Below, piece after piece: positions 45,411 to 58,344 of a DNA stretch of 64,000 nucleotides. Positions within the stretch are counted from its first letter, which is position 1. Each line of letters starts with the position of its first letter. Made by a program: the position numbers and the translations under genes. Source of the stretch: Rhyacichthys aspro (Eukaryota > Chordata > Actinopteri > Gobiiformes > Rhyacichthyidae). The notes below the pieces were generated by a model. It had not been told where the DNA came from, searched no databases, and saw only the letters and a program-made list of their open reading frames with translations. The DNA is taken from contig CM072152.1 in assembly GCA_036850595.1 (NCBI GenBank), positions 310,001 to 374,000 on the forward strand, read 5' to 3'.

Positions 45411-46140
45411 CAGCCCTTTTTACCGTCAATGGTCAGACATGTGCCAACTCCATTAGACGGAGTTGACGTCTGACACAGTTGGCATACAAGGTTATTTGTT
45501 TACAAAACACTTAAAGATTAAGTAATAGCCATTTTGTTTTAAGCTAGTTGCTAAATGCTAACAGAAGCTCTTTTTAGATAATTAAATTACCTCAACATTT
45601 TGTTTTCTCAGAAATTTGAAGGCGTTGTTGACATATAATGGTTGTGACACAGACATTTCTAACAGTAAGATTCAAAATACGATTTAACTCGATTAGCCCG
45701 GTCTAACTTGAGTTTACAGAGCAAAAATTTAATGTTTGACGGGGGTTCTTCAGATTTCCTGCTGCCTCTAATATTTTCAGATTTTATTACTTTATAACAA
45801 ATGTCTGACGGTGTTAACAAAATGTAGGGACACATCTGTGGAATGTTATAAAAAATGCATATGTCTATGAAAAACAACTGTGCTTAGATATGATTTACTG
45901 TTAAGTCTCAGCTTTAAAAAATGTGTCTTTTTTTGAATATTGAAAGCTTTTTTTATTATCTTTTGGACATAAATGATTGAAATCATATCCTAGGATATGC
46001 CACTTTTTGTAAAGTGGGAAAACAAAAAGGTGCAATAATGTGATAATTGTGCTAAAACGTTCCATAGTTAAACCTTTATAGTCTTAAAGAATATAAAATA
46101 TTTTAATATTTAGACATTACTTAGTTTTTAGTTTAAGGTC
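45411..46140. other. No gene recognised
   Basis: AT-rich, no supportable feature. Confidence 0.5.
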
Positions 46141-46149
46141 ATGGTTTGT

Positions 46150-47475
46150 CACAGTTCTTAAAAGGAACCCTGACTACACCCTATTTATTTATATCACACA
46201 TTCTGGCCATTGCTATGGCAACATGGTTGCAGGTTGCGGTGGTTTGTCATGAGGGATGTGTGCGCCAAATTTTATTAGTCTCATTCAAAACGCATTCAGA
46301 AATATTTTTACATGTTCAAGTCAAAATGGCTGCCTGGCATTTGGTGAGAGGGCACTGTCTCCGTAAGGTTTTCTGCTGCCTAAGCTGGATGTGTCTGCCA
46401 AATTTAATTTATATACAATAAACAAAATTTTCCCATGTGTGAACCAAATCTAATTGGGTCCGACTCAATCCGATGATGTTTGAGAGAGATACGGGATGTT
46501 GGCAAATCAAAAAACTAATACTAAATTTGCAGCCATACCACGGGAAAACCATAAGACTTGCTTACTTACATTTACGAGGTCAGTTTAGAGTTCAATTCTC
46601 GCTGCTCATTAATTTATATTGCAGATTTTGGGTGTTCCCATGGGAACACGGTTGCAGGTAGGGGTTGGTTGTCATCAGCTTGTATGTTCACAGTGGCATG
46701 AGGGATGTGTGTACCAAATTTAATTTGCCTACAACAAACAAAAATTTCAAACTCCCATTCAAAATTTGTAGGGGGCACTGGAGAGCCTTTTCAAAAGATA
46801 ACTGTTATATTGGCATACCAGTGTGTTCAGGCAATCAATGTGCACAACTTCTTTATTCTTCATTCATCACTCACACACAAAGATAAGGGATGTTGGTGAT
46901 TCATAAAACAAACCCAAAGTTTGCGGCGGTGCCACAGCAAAACCCTTAAACTTGCACATAAAATTTGGATAACTTTTGATGCCCCACTTCTGTAGATAAT
47001 GCTGAGCAAATTTGACCTCAGTCCATCAAATGCCTTAGGGAGAGTTCATTAAACTATGAGGAGTACAAAATCTGACTATGCAACTTAAATCTAAAATCAA
47101 CTCCCTGTTTTCAGGGGGCAAAGCCATAATAATATTTTTGTTTGCCTCAAGGTGACCAAATTTCTACGTCAAAAAAAGTACTTTCACTTGTCATTTATAA
47201 TGTATTTTTTACTTTTCTAGAGAGGGCTGTTGAGCCCCCTCTTTATGTGTTTGTATGAGACTGCCAAAATAAATTATTTTTCGCCGATACTGAATTCTGG
47301 GCAAAGTTTGGTGAGTTTTTGAGCATGTTTAGGGGGTGAAATTAGCACTTAAAGAGCAGAAGAAGAAAAAAAAAAAAATCCGAGCGATTACAATCCAGCG
47401 ATCGCCACATGCTCTGGCTTGGGCCTAAAAATAATAATCCGAGCGATTACAATACAGCCCTCGCTACCGGCAATG
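46150..47475 (+). repeat. Long dispersed repeat with recurring paragraphs
   Basis: The phrase GAGGGATGTGTGYRCCAAATTT occurs around 46250 and 46700, and a related GGATGTGTCTGCCAAATTT around 46387. The 3' part has CCGAGCGATTACAAT twice (47383 and 47441), each followed by GGGCCTAAA. A piece of the same family lies inverted at 27160-27240. It has no coding frame and is typical of fish non-autonomous elements of unclear class. Confidence 0.6.
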
Positions 47476-47527
47476 CTTTGGGCCTAAATATAGAGCCAAG
47501 TAGGCTTTTAATGAGGTCAGCACTCTT

Positions 47528-47607
47528 TAACCCACTCATTAGCACGACTAATGAGAGTCTGCAACAATAACCCACTCATTAGCACGACTAATGAGAGTCT
47601 GCAACAG
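47528..47607 (+). repeat. Exact 40-bp tandem duplication
   Basis: Two head-to-tail 40-bp units (47528-47567 and 47568-47607) differ at one base. Each unit contains the small palindrome CTCATTAG...CTAATGAG. Near-identity implies a recent duplication. Confidence 0.95.
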
Positions 47608-48061
47608 CCAGATATAAGATAAAATTGCCTGGCTATAACCAAGCCACATACATGCCATCATCTGCATGTTGTCTGCCGGAATGAATTAGCCAGACCGCCA
47701 GACTCCTGCATTTGCTTGAGTTGACCACAGTCCCTGGGGCTGAGCGCTGCAGAGCCCTGATTCACAGGAAGGCCACAGGCAGAACATACACCTGTCTCAC
47801 TCAGGCAGAAGAGGAAAAGGGGTCACAATCATTCCTTATGCCCATCAGCATGGATTTCTAATACATGTGTAAATCCATCAGAACTCATTGGGTCAAACAG
47901 CTGAACATCAGCTCCTGCTGTCCACAGCCAACAAGCAAAGACAGAGGAAAGACTTTGGATCAGGAATTAGTTTCTCACCAAAAATGCTCAGCATACAGTA
48001 ATTTTGGCCTCAAGTAACACTTTCCATTTCAGAAGTATTTCTAAAATACTTATGATACTGT

Positions 48062-48132
48062 ATGATGTTAAAAACAGAGATCATACAAAAAAAATTGTAT
48101 CATATTTGTATGATCTCTGTTTTTAACATCAT
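48062..48132. repeat. Perfect hairpin, 28-bp arms and 15-base loop
   Basis: The arms 48062-48089 and 48105-48132 are exact reverse complements; the core is TTAAAAACAGAGATCATAC. The loop is A/T-rich. It immediately precedes a minisatellite. There is no flanking inverted repeat pattern that names a known element. Confidence 0.95.
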
Positions 48133-48139
48133 TAGTAAA

Positions 48140-48430
48140 TGAATTTGAACAGACTTTAGATGGATCTGAACAGGTTTTTGATGGTTTTGAACATAATTTA
48201 GATGGTTTTGAACGGTTTTTAAATGGATATGAACAGGTTGTAGATGGATTTGAACAGATTTTAGTTAGGTCTTAACAGGTTTTATTTGATTTTAAAAGGC
48301 TTTAAGATGTATTAAACCATTGAACAAGTTTATTAAGGGTATGAACGGACTTTAGATGAATTTGAACAAGTTTTATATAAATTTGAACATGTATTACATG
48401 AATTTAAAGAGGTTTTAGAAGGATTTGAAC
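48140..48430 (+). repeat. Minisatellite (GGATTTGAACAGGTTTTAGAT-like units)
   Basis: About a dozen degenerate units of 22-26 bp containing TTTGAACA and TTTAGATG. Units diverge towards the right end. Confidence 0.93.
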
Positions 48431-48769
48431 ATTTGCTCCTGGTACACTAGATTAAAGCTGTAATAGCTGGCAAAAAACAGCCATTCCAGCCACAATGTTG
48501 GGCTGTGGTGGCACAACAACCTGACCCTCAATACTGAGCATCCAATGTCTTGCAGTTAAAACTTCATCTCATTTTTCAGTTCATTGATGGATACAGAAGG
48601 GATGGCATTAGTAGCTTTTCTTTGAAGGTTCCATTAACTGATTTAGACTCTCTCTTTCTTCACCAGAAGGCCCATGTGTGCGAAATAAGTCTTTCATATG
48701 CCTTTGTTTTTCTTTGAGACACTCTTCAGTTTCCCCCGGTGGACGTCAGGCTGCCACCTCAAGTAGCAT

Positions 48770-51690
48770 TACTGGTCCGATGGGCCTCTTGGTAAAGGTG
48801 CAGTTACACCACCTTTGGCCTCCTTCATCTGTGGAGGGGGTTTCCTGAGATGTTCTACTCTTTCTTTTATCTGAGTCAAAAGTGATCCATAGCCATTTCC
48901 AATTATTTTGCCATCTCTTAATATATCTTCAAAGCATTTTGGATGCTGCTTTACAATATTCTTTGCTACAGTCAAGCACTGAGATTTTGATGGATTTAAT
49001 TCATTTAATCTAATTTTTTTCAGTTTCAACAATGATGCGCACCATCTCCCTGTGGTCAAGGTCAAAGTTATTCTTGAGGTATTTGTACTTAACTGTGGTC
49101 GAGTGCTTGAGGTGGAAGCAGAAGAAGTGGGACAGAAGACAATTTCAGGAGTTTCTACTGGAGTCAATGTCAAGTATGTTTCTTGGTCTACAAGGTAGAA
49201 AAAACACAACCACTGAACAGTCAATAAAGAAATGCCAAGCATTCATATCCTCAACTAATTTCATAATAAACAAGACATACCTTCTATTCGCTATGCTTTG
49301 AGAAGCCTCCAACATTGAATAGGAGTGATGTGGGCTGTGAGGTCCTCCTCTCTTAGGAACTGTAGGTCAGATTTGGACTCCACCCCAATGCGTTCTCAGG
49401 AGGGACTCTACCTTATCCTCTGGTAGGTCTGGCAATACTACAGTCATGGCCTGTCTTATGTCTTCTTCTACTGTTGGCATGTTATATCTGGGAGGGAATG
49501 ATGAAATGACAATGACTGGTGTTACGTTTAGTTTATACTTCATTAATGGGTAATAATCAAGTAGATCACTTTGCTTAACACATGTGTAGTTTGATATCTC
49601 TGTTAGACTGTGAACACCCGGATATGAAATCTCCAAAGCTTGTTGCAAACAATATTGCTGTTATGAATCAAAATCAGTATCATCTCACCCAAGAACAACA
49701 TGCATTACTTTTTTGTACTTTGTCCCTTTGACAATAACTGCATTAGTTTCCACAGTACTCTGATGGATGAACTTATAAGGTGCAGCTGCTAGCTTGATGT
49801 TTTCATCGTATTCATCTAGAAAAAAATCTGTTCCCTTGTCAAACTGTGTGATGGCTGGGAAAAGACTGCATGCACCTAAACATGCTTGTAAGAGTTGGTG
49901 TCGCTCTGCTAAAGTAGCACACAGGTTCTTAAAGTTGTGCAATTTTCTGACGCATTGTTTGAAGAAAGTATGTTTGTTTTCAAATCTCAATATCCAAAGA
50001 TGAGAGGTCCAAACTGAAGAATGAGTGCTGGGTTATGACAAAGATAATGGTGCTTTGGCTTAACGTTCTGGTGTGGAAATAGTTCCACTCTGGGCTTAAT
50101 ATATTCCTCAATAAGAGCATGGAGATAGCCAATGTGATCTGCAGTGATTGCTGGTGCACATACATAATAAACTATCTCTCTCATAAGCAAAACCAACTTC
50201 CAGGCATCACTTTTTCCAGGGTGCTTGATTATGTCTCCAATTAAAACTGGATGTAATCTCAAGAATTCTGGACAGCATGGCCACTTAAATTTCTCGCTAC
50301 AAGGGCTGGACTCAGTAGGTTTGTCATGTGATTCTTTTCCAAGGTAAGTAAACTGAGAGATTCTAAGGTTTAACTCAACATAAGTCAAATGGTTTTCCAG
50401 GCTGACCAAGTGGTTGATACACAGTGCCAAATCAACAGAAACAATACCCTCAAAAAGTTCATGTCCTAAACATGGTGGAAGACCAGGCTGGCAAACATGG
50501 AAGTAGTGTAGTAAATCTTGTATGTATTGTCAGTAAGACAGTTTGGTGTGTTTGGAACCACAGGACAATGGACTTAATCGAAATGTCTGCCTGTCTATAT
50601 CACAGAACCTGCAAAAAAAAATGAACTTGAACCTGCTATTGCACTTACAAGGCCATTGATAACTTTCCCATCACTTAAGACAATTCCACTGTCCTCCAGA
50701 TCTTTAAGATCTTTAACCACTGATCAAAGCTAAAGGGGATTTTTTTTTACTTTTAAATAAGTAATTGTCTGTTTTGGCCCTCCCAGATATCTTCAAACAC
50801 ATTCTGGCAGAGACCCGCAAAATGGTCCTTTCAAACTGCTCTTTGAAAACCTCAGATTCAACGAGAGATGTAAGACTTTCGTTGACTGGGACATAATGTG
50901 AAAAGCATTCTTTCCCTGAGTCCTTTTTACCTAGGTACAAAGGCAGAGGTTTAACGTAACTGAAGATCTGTAAGTAAAATGTTGTTGCCCTCTTTAAATA
51001 CGTCATTCTTTGCCAATTCTTCAGTTAAGTTTCTGATGTTTGTGTCAGGCAAACCAAGAACAGACAATTTCTCTTTAAGTTGTGAAAAGAGATGTGACAG
51101 TGCAACATCAAGAACTTCTTGGATCTCTTCAACAATATTCTGATTGATGGTTGCTGGTAAAAGTAGCTTAGCCTGAAGTTTCAAATAAAACAATGACAAA
51201 ATCTTCAAAAAGAGGTCCACACTATCATCAAATTCATCTATTTGAGATGGGATTTCCATGCCAACACCAGATGTGGAGGGCTGACTTAAAGGTTTGAAGG
51301 GATCTTCAGACAGTGCTGCTTGGGCAGACTGTTGAAACACCACCTCATGTAAATGTTCCGATGGAGTGTTTTTGTGTGTTTTTATTACAACCCCTAAAAG
51401 GACATGTTATTTTCCTTTCCTCTTTTATATGGACTTTCAACGGAAGGAGGAACTCCTTCAGTTCTATAAATAAAACCTTACAAAATTTAGACTTATATCC
51501 CTTATGGTCTCTGTAAAGATGAGACTTGAAGGCACCAAAATTCCTGAATGAGCGTGTCCAGTCAGGTACACCACAAGTGAAGGGGCAGTTTGGGGCATTA
51601 CTGTGAAGTTTCATATGAAGTGTAAAGCCTATAATAGGTTTTCTCTCATTGGCACAGTGTTTGCAGTGATACATATTGTTGAAAAAATAA
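48770..51690 (-). pseudogene. Multicopy fish gene: C2H2 fingers plus SAMD3-like SAM domain, broken
   Basis: Exon-like blocks on the minus strand run in order. 51674-51345 has C2H2-type Cys/His pairs (HCKHCANERK, CPFTCGVPDWTRSFRNF, HLYRDH). 51343-50951 is helical (KILSLFYLKLQAKLLLPA). Next are 51006-50713, then 50430-49987 (PKHHYLCHNPALILQFGPL) and 49990-49685 (RFENKHTFFKQCVRKLHNFKN). 49648-49300 has YPGVHSLTEISN and, after a frameshift near 49384, a SAM-like segment SDLQFLREEDL ending at a donor GTATGT. 49190-48770 opens after TTGTAG and ends in NGYGSLLTQIKERV. Block order fits a large multicopy fish family often labelled SAMD3-like. Stops and frameshifts make it a pseudogene. Function unknown. 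Confidence 0.65.
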
Positions 51691-53660
51691 AGTATTAAAA
51701 GTAATTTTCAGGCAAGTGTCTAAAAATACTACTAAAAAATGGAAAACTATTTGTAGAAAAGTTTAATTGATGAAGAAAATTTCACCTGATGAAGTGCTTG
51801 TGGTGTGGTTGTGATGCTTCTCTCTACCAGTTGATCCTCTGCAAAATAAAACAGGTTAACAGAATCAAACTGTATAAAACTTTACATTGTACATAAACAA
51901 ACAGTATTCATTTATTTAACATCTTTTATAACATCTAGGTGAGTTAGTTACTATATACAACAGTATTATACCAAGAGGGCTACTACTAAGGCCCTACTTG
52001 TTTTTGCAAACTTGATATTTTATATAGGGGGGGTTCACCCCTGACTGAGAGCTGCAATCCCTCCTCTTCACAGTGTCTACTACTGTTTTATCTAGGCTTA
52101 TAATTTATCTGTGCATCAAGAGTTAAGTAAGCAGCCCAGGACATCTCTGAACAGAGTAAAGCTCTCCTCTACTGTGAGACACAGCGTGCAGCTACCTAAG
52201 GTAATGCCCTTTAGAAATAAGTGCTTCTTAGTGCACACGGTGAAGAAACAGAGTAATTAAATGCTTATTATAAAATGTATGAGAGTGAAATGATGCCGTT
52301 TTGGGGCAAACAAAGACATAAGATAAGGCTACACCGAGATACGCTGCAGGATTAATCACTGGTGGTACAGTCAAGTTTCCCCTTACTGTTCACACAACAA
52401 TCTTTTCCTACCTGATTCTTCCGATAAGCCACGCCGCTTGAACTGACGAAATAGAATAGCTATTAGCAATAGCTACCAGTTGGCCAGACCAATAGCGCAA
52501 AACATCCAAAGGTATCACTAAACCCGTTCACTAAAGTTAACGTGGCACTGATTCATTCTGCTTCAAACTCTATGTACTGAATTAATACACACTTGTTACG
52601 ACCCTGGCTCAAGGGATCGCAAACAATGAGAGGACACCAGACAGAAATAAGGTACTCCTGTTTAAATACTCTTACTTAAATACCTGACCCGGGCAACCTG
52701 GGGCCCAAAGGTGTGCCAGGCAATCAGTAGCCACAGCCTAACCCTGATGCCACATGAGGACATCACACCCTCCCTCCATCAAAAGGTGGTCTAACAGCTG
52801 AGAACAAAGTCATCAGCCAGTTCAGCTGCTTTAAGTGCTGTGGATGGCTCAGTCCATTCAAATATATAGCTAAGTGCTGGTGTAGTGTATTTTTATACAA
52901 CACAATTAGTTCACAAAGACTTCTAAAATCAGTGACTTTTGCTGCAGTGCACCAGCGATGAAAATAAGAAGTTAAATCACAAGCAAATTCACATGTGTCT
53001 TGTGTTGTCTTTACCTGAGGCTGGCCCTGACACGACTCCTGCTGACTCACCTTACTCGACTAAAGACGACAAAGCCAACTGTTTTATATCATCTTTTCTA
53101 GGCTTACCCTGCAAAATGACACCATATCCGCAATTAAAGAAGTCCGACAACGAAGCCATAATCACCACAATTACCAAAATAACACTGTTTTACCACTAGA
53201 CTGTAAAGTGTACACTGCTAGATACGCATAAAGAGAAGGCAGGCCCTTAGAGAGTTCCTCCCTGACTGCCTAACCAAAGCTAACTGTAGCCCTTGTCTTC
53301 TGGTGGTTCTGTAGTGGGTTTATTAAGCACTAAACCAATAAGCCAGTTAAGCAACCTGCACGTAGGCAACTCCAGATAACTCATAGACTGCCCCCAAGAT
53401 GACTGCCCAAAAACAGCCAATGCTAACCGCTTTCCCACACACATACGCAAATAATAACAAATAGATACAACCCAAAGGGGGGTGTGCCTTACAGCCTGAC
53501 ATAGAAACTCCTGAAATGCGTGTCACACAGCGACACTCACCTCTAGACAGCAACAAACAGCCTCGGTCCAAATCCTGGTGTCTCCTCACAAACAAAATCC
53601 ACATGGATCACAAGACAGGAGCGCTACACTCTGAGCTACATGCCACATGAGGGCATCACA
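51691..53660. other. Upstream region of the C2H2 gene; no clear gene
   Basis: Short minus-strand exon-like pieces may exist near 51790-51840, with GT/AG-like borders. TGTTACGACCCTGG at about 52595 to CATCACA at 52769 has TG...CA ends and could be a small LTR. GATGCCACATGAGGACATCAC recurs at 53640 as TGCCACATGAGGGCATCAC. None of this is strong enough for a named feature. Confidence 0.35.
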
Positions 53661-53674
53661 AACTTTAAACTTAA

Positions 53675-53835
53675 ATAATAACTGTAATAGATAACCTTGT
53701 ACTTTATCATCTGTCTGTATCACTGCACTGGATATTTCTCATATATATTTACTGTACATACCAATTATTCTACTTCTACTCTTGTAGACTATACATATAG
53801 TTGTTTTTATACATAATTGTAGTTAATTTTTACTT
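53675..53835 (+). repeat. LINE/SINE-tail-like repeat, copy 1
   Basis: CTGTAATAGATAACCTTGTA through ATACATAATTGTAGTTAAT is almost identical to 58350-58505. Copy 2 continues into an AATAAAGTTTGTCTAAGTTT tail, so both are probably 3' pieces of the same retroposon. Confidence 0.8.
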
Positions 53836-56800
53836 TTTTGGTTTTTTGTTTGGTTTTTTTTTTTTTCAAGGGGAAGTCAGAAAAAAAAGAAATTCTGTGG
53901 TTCCTTTGTAAAGTCATTTTGGGCTTGCAAACTGAAAGGTTAGCCTACACAATTTTATGTTTTTTTGGTTTATGAGTAGAATATCACATTCACTCTGTAG
54001 CTATTAATGATGAACTTACATTTTGTTTTGTGGATGAGGACGATGGAAAATGGCCAAATGCTCCTCTTCTCTTCGCTTCTTTCAAAGGACCATGTGCTAG
54101 GAAATCCCATGTCAACATCATGTAACTGTAATATGCTCTTGTTTACAATCAAAGCTCACGTAGCTGGTAATCTTACAGGATGTTGTTGGAAATAAAGTTT
54201 TTAGTTAGTGTAATTTTTTTTAGCCCATAATGCATTGCAATATACAGGTAAAATCTGTAAAACAAGAAAACAAGTAGATGCTGTAAAAAATTACTGTAGA
54301 AACTACAGCAATTTGTTACAGTGCATGCATTCACTCATAAAAAGTGAAGGAGGCATCAAAGCCTCTTTCTGAGCATAACCCCTCTAGAAGAGCAACAGGG
54401 GCCCCAAGAATAGATGCCATGTCGGGGGAGAAAGGAGAGGATGGCAGTAAAGACACCTTGGCGAGGGGGTCATTGCTGTGCAGTGAAAAAGCCAGCTGAA
54501 GAGACCACAGCACAGCTTAAGTGCTGGCTGTACTGAAAGTGCCTTTGTTTTGTTATAGAAGCAGATCAGCAAGACAGCAGAGTCCACACTTAATATGTCA
54601 TCATTACTATAAAATAAAAAGAGTCTTCAGTAAGAAAACGTTACAAATAAGGTGCACCACAGATTTTTACAGTTTAGCACTTTAGGTGCACATCTTTCTA
54701 CTGATGCCTTAAACAAAGAAATTAACTCTCTCAGCATGAAGGTAAATGGCAGAAAGAAAGAAAGAAAGAATAAAAGCAACGCAATAAATGTTCAGTTCTT
54801 GAATAGAAAAGAAGAGGCTGACAGAGACAAAGTTGTATATCTTGCTGATTTGTTGTTTCAAAATTGTCTGTAAGACTCACTTCAATGCTGTTCAGAGGCG
54901 AGGCACAGTGACAGCCACATGGCAGCACAAGGTGTAGAGAGTGGGGGTGCACCAGGTTCACACGGGACAGGCAGCAAAAACCTGTGCAGCGCTTCAGGAC
55001 ACAATCTCAGGCTGACAAAAAGACTCACAGTGAACATGGCAAACAGTCAGAAGCACATGTCCCTGACACAGCGCTCTCATCTTTGTGCCACCACTGCTAA
55101 AAGCTCACTCCACGATTTTGCTGAATTCACAATTACCTGTTTGTCAAATGCAAAAGAAATGTTTCCAGCACAAAATGATGTACAGAGTGGAACATACCAT
55201 ATATTCCCTTGTTCAGTCTATAAGGTGAACAGTACAGGTAATGCTTTCTGTTATAGTGATACCACAGCAATAACTGGGTGTAAAGGGGTAATGATTAAAA
55301 TATTGTTTTATAATGTAATGTCATGTATTTATTCATGTATTTTTTCATGTTAATGAACTAACTTATTACTCAGAAACATGATGTGATGTACCAGCTGAGC
55401 CAGAGATGCTGAGCCACCTTCTACCGAACATAATATCATCAGAAGATTCAGAGTGCTTCCAGGTAAATAACTGAATAGACAGAAGGATTGTATGCCCCAG
55501 TATATTCTTTTTCTACTGAGCTCAACTGAGTGGTAACCCCCTTCCAAAAATACCAACAATGGGAAAAAAGCTGCAAAGAAAATGCGAGTTTGAGCGCTAG
55601 CACAACACTTGCCTTTACAGCCCTAAGAAGAGGAATGCTCCTCTCTTCGAAAGACTGGGTAAAGACTGGTAAAGTTATCGATCTGGAGAGCTGTGACAAA
55701 TGTCTAAATATAAGGAAATTTTGACTGCCCGAGTCGATGGAGAGTGGCTTCCTAACCGAGTTTTTCTCAACTGCTTCAAAACAACCAATCATTGATTCTC
55801 TGCGTGCACCACTACCAGACGAAGAAGCTCCTCATTAGGAAAGCTCGGCTAAGAAAAAGATTTGATTACCACCGTGAACAAATCTGTATTGTAGGCTTAA
55901 AGAGTGCAGTACAAGGACATAATGGCCACACTTTACAAAATGAATATGACTCTATACTGTACGACTACTTTCTCCAGCTAAGTTATGCATAACACTGCCC
56001 AGTGGAACCAGAAAGCACTGAAATACATCGATAAGCATAAGGAGCCCCCAAGTTCTTCATGAATGAGACAGCTCCCGTGCCATGTTTTATCCTTTGCTTT
56101 CGTAAGTAAATGCTTGGTCTTGTAGAATAGTGTTGCGCTTTCACCTGGCTCTACACGGCTTAATATACGGACAGTTTGACTGGTCCTGTTCTTCTGCATC
56201 ATGTTAAATTTACTTTATTCCTCTATAATAATCATGCTGACTGTTCTTCTTGGTCAAACCCCACCAAAGTCTGAGTGTGATCTCACTCAGGGTACTCATT
56301 CATACAAGTAGTAGAAGTAGTGCCAAACAAAGTGCAACAAAAAACAAAGATACTGTACAAAAATAAACTAAGCCTACAAGAAACACAACGCAACAAGACT
56401 TTTGGGCAAAAAGACCGGGTTATGATCAAGTCCGCACACTGTGCGTCCACCATGGTTTTGCCAAGGCCTCCCTCATACATATGTTCTGGTGCTGTTATCA
56501 ACAGGACACTTACGGAGGTCTTTGGCACACTGTCTATGATGTTTGGTGTGAGACCAGTTCCAAATCCCGTTGATGGGCCTCTTTCGGCTCATGGAGAAAC
56601 AGTCGCACCTGAGATTCTGATTTTTTTTTTTTTTAAGAGTCCATCTTAAATGAACTTTGGTTTTAAAGAAAATTACACCACACTGGAAAAAAACAAAAAA
56701 CTTATTAATTCAAGGTAAAAAGATGGCAGCTTGATTTGCTAGTTATTGGCAGTAATTTTACAGTACAGCTACTGAATGGTACAACAGCTAATACATGCGG

Positions 56801-57270
56801 TGGCCAAGAAGGGCCACACAAATGCAAAAGCCACAACATACACCCAAAAGCCACAACACAAACCCTAAAGCCACAGCACAAATGCAATAGCCACAACATG
56901 AGTGCAAAAGTACTGATGTTTATTTTAAAAATAAATTACTCCCCTTTTCTACATGTTTTAATAATTCCATAAGACAGGCACATCTGATTCACAATAACAT
57001 CTTATCTAGACACTGAGTCAGTCAGCCATTCAGTCATGTTAGGTTAGATGACCTGCAAAGTATTACATGTGTTTTAAGTCTAATAATGTATAGTGTATAG
57101 TGTATTGTATTGGGTTGTTATAGGTTAAAATGTATTGTGTGACAAGAACAGAAAATTCTTTAATGATTTTGAGAAGCCGAGCACAAGTCAAGGTAACAAG
57201 TCTACTTTTGCATTAGCAAATATTTTTCATAAATTTAATTGTTGTAAGTGATTTTGAATTAATAATATTA
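53836..57270. other. No gene recognised
   Basis: It contains a GAAA tract at about 54753-54768, a CACAAC-rich tandem block (listed separately) and several short frames, such as 54919-55353 and 55448-55792, without recognisable domains or splice support. Confidence 0.5.
56817..56912 (+). repeat. Minisatellite (AAAGCCACAACA-type units)
   Basis: Five units of 19-22 bp of the form CAAAAGCCACAACAYA; moderately degenerate. Confidence 0.88.
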
Positions 57271-57274
57271 TAAA

Positions 57275-57350
57275 GCTGCTGGGATAGACTCCATCCACCC
57301 ACGACCCCAAATGGAACTAAGCGGTAGAAAATGAATGAATGAATGATGAA
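57275..57350 (+). repeat. LINE 3' tail (GCTGGGATAGACTCCA...AAGCGG)
   Basis: GCTGGGATAGACTCC, then CACGACCCC and AAGCGGTAGAAAATG, followed by GAATGAAT repeats, is the conserved 3' end of fish L2/RTE-type retroposons and of SINEs that share it. The body is absent. Confidence 0.75.
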
Positions 57351-57527
57351 TGATTAAGACCTAAAGTAAAACCTTCCAGGAATTCAGCACAGACTCGTCT
57401 GATTCAGAGGTGGTTATAACAAGCCCTTTGGATATGCTTAAGCAACCCTGACTTGTCATCTGATAGCGACTCACAGGGCAGCTCACAGCTTGAGCCGCTG
57501 CTCATAACCATGACTATGTCAATCTGT

Positions 57528-57708
57528 GGGTGCATCTCAAGTCTCATTCCTTGTTTCCTTGTATCCTCAAATCCTTCACGATAAACAGCATCAACAGAGG
57601 AGAGAGGGCAATAGAAGAGGCAGGACGTTTCTTATTGGCTTCTCCTCTGTGGGTGGGATTTACAGCGGAGGAATTGAGGATGCGCAGAATGAGACTTCAG
57701 ACGCACCC
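57528..57708. mobile_element. Short MITE (GGGTGCRTCT termini)
   Basis: The left end GGGTGCATCTCAAGTCTCATT and the right end (reverse complement GGGTGCGTCTGAAGTCTCATT) match at all but two positions, giving a 181-bp element. Both sides have TGT directly outside the termini, a possible 3-bp duplication. The interior is GC-richer than the neighbourhood. Superfamily not assigned. Confidence 0.75.
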
Positions 57709-58344
57709 TGTGAGCGTGTCCCATGTCTCTTTCTTTGCATCCTTCCATTGCCACTAGCCTACATACCAGATTATGTACATACCAGAGTACATAGGGTTGT
57801 ACTGCAAGTTACTGTATTATCCAGTAGTGCATCTTATAGTTTCTGTTAAAACACAAGGAATCAATACCCACCTGTGAGTTAATGCTATACATTCGTCTTG
57901 AATAAGTCTAAACAATTGCTAATATGACATTTAAAGACAAACTTTAATGTTTATATGGAAAAGAAGTAATGACCAGATCAGTATAACAATATGGTTTTAT
58001 ACAATATAGTATTGTTAAAGTAGATAAGATTCAGTTCCCACAAATCTTCACAAAAAATGGAGAGGGGAGGACAGAAAGAGGATGAAGATTGAGGACAAAT
58101 GCAGAGAAGACATAGGGAAAAATAGGTTAAGATGAGTAGCTGATGGTTACAGAGGGCAAGGTAGCTGAAAATAACAGAAGATGAGGACAGAAGAAAAGAG
58201 CAGGTAATAGCACCTGCACCGGACTGTAACTGGACTATAGAGGGACAGGAGAATTCATTCTTCAGCGGACTTATTCCGCTCCGCTCCGCTCCCACAGTGA
58301 GCGCTACCAGACATACCATTCTCATACAGCATACTGTACAACAC

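Noticed and set aside
54919..55353. 144-codon plus-strand frame
   Set aside because: No recognisable domain; composition drifts along the frame and there is no supporting neighbour exon.
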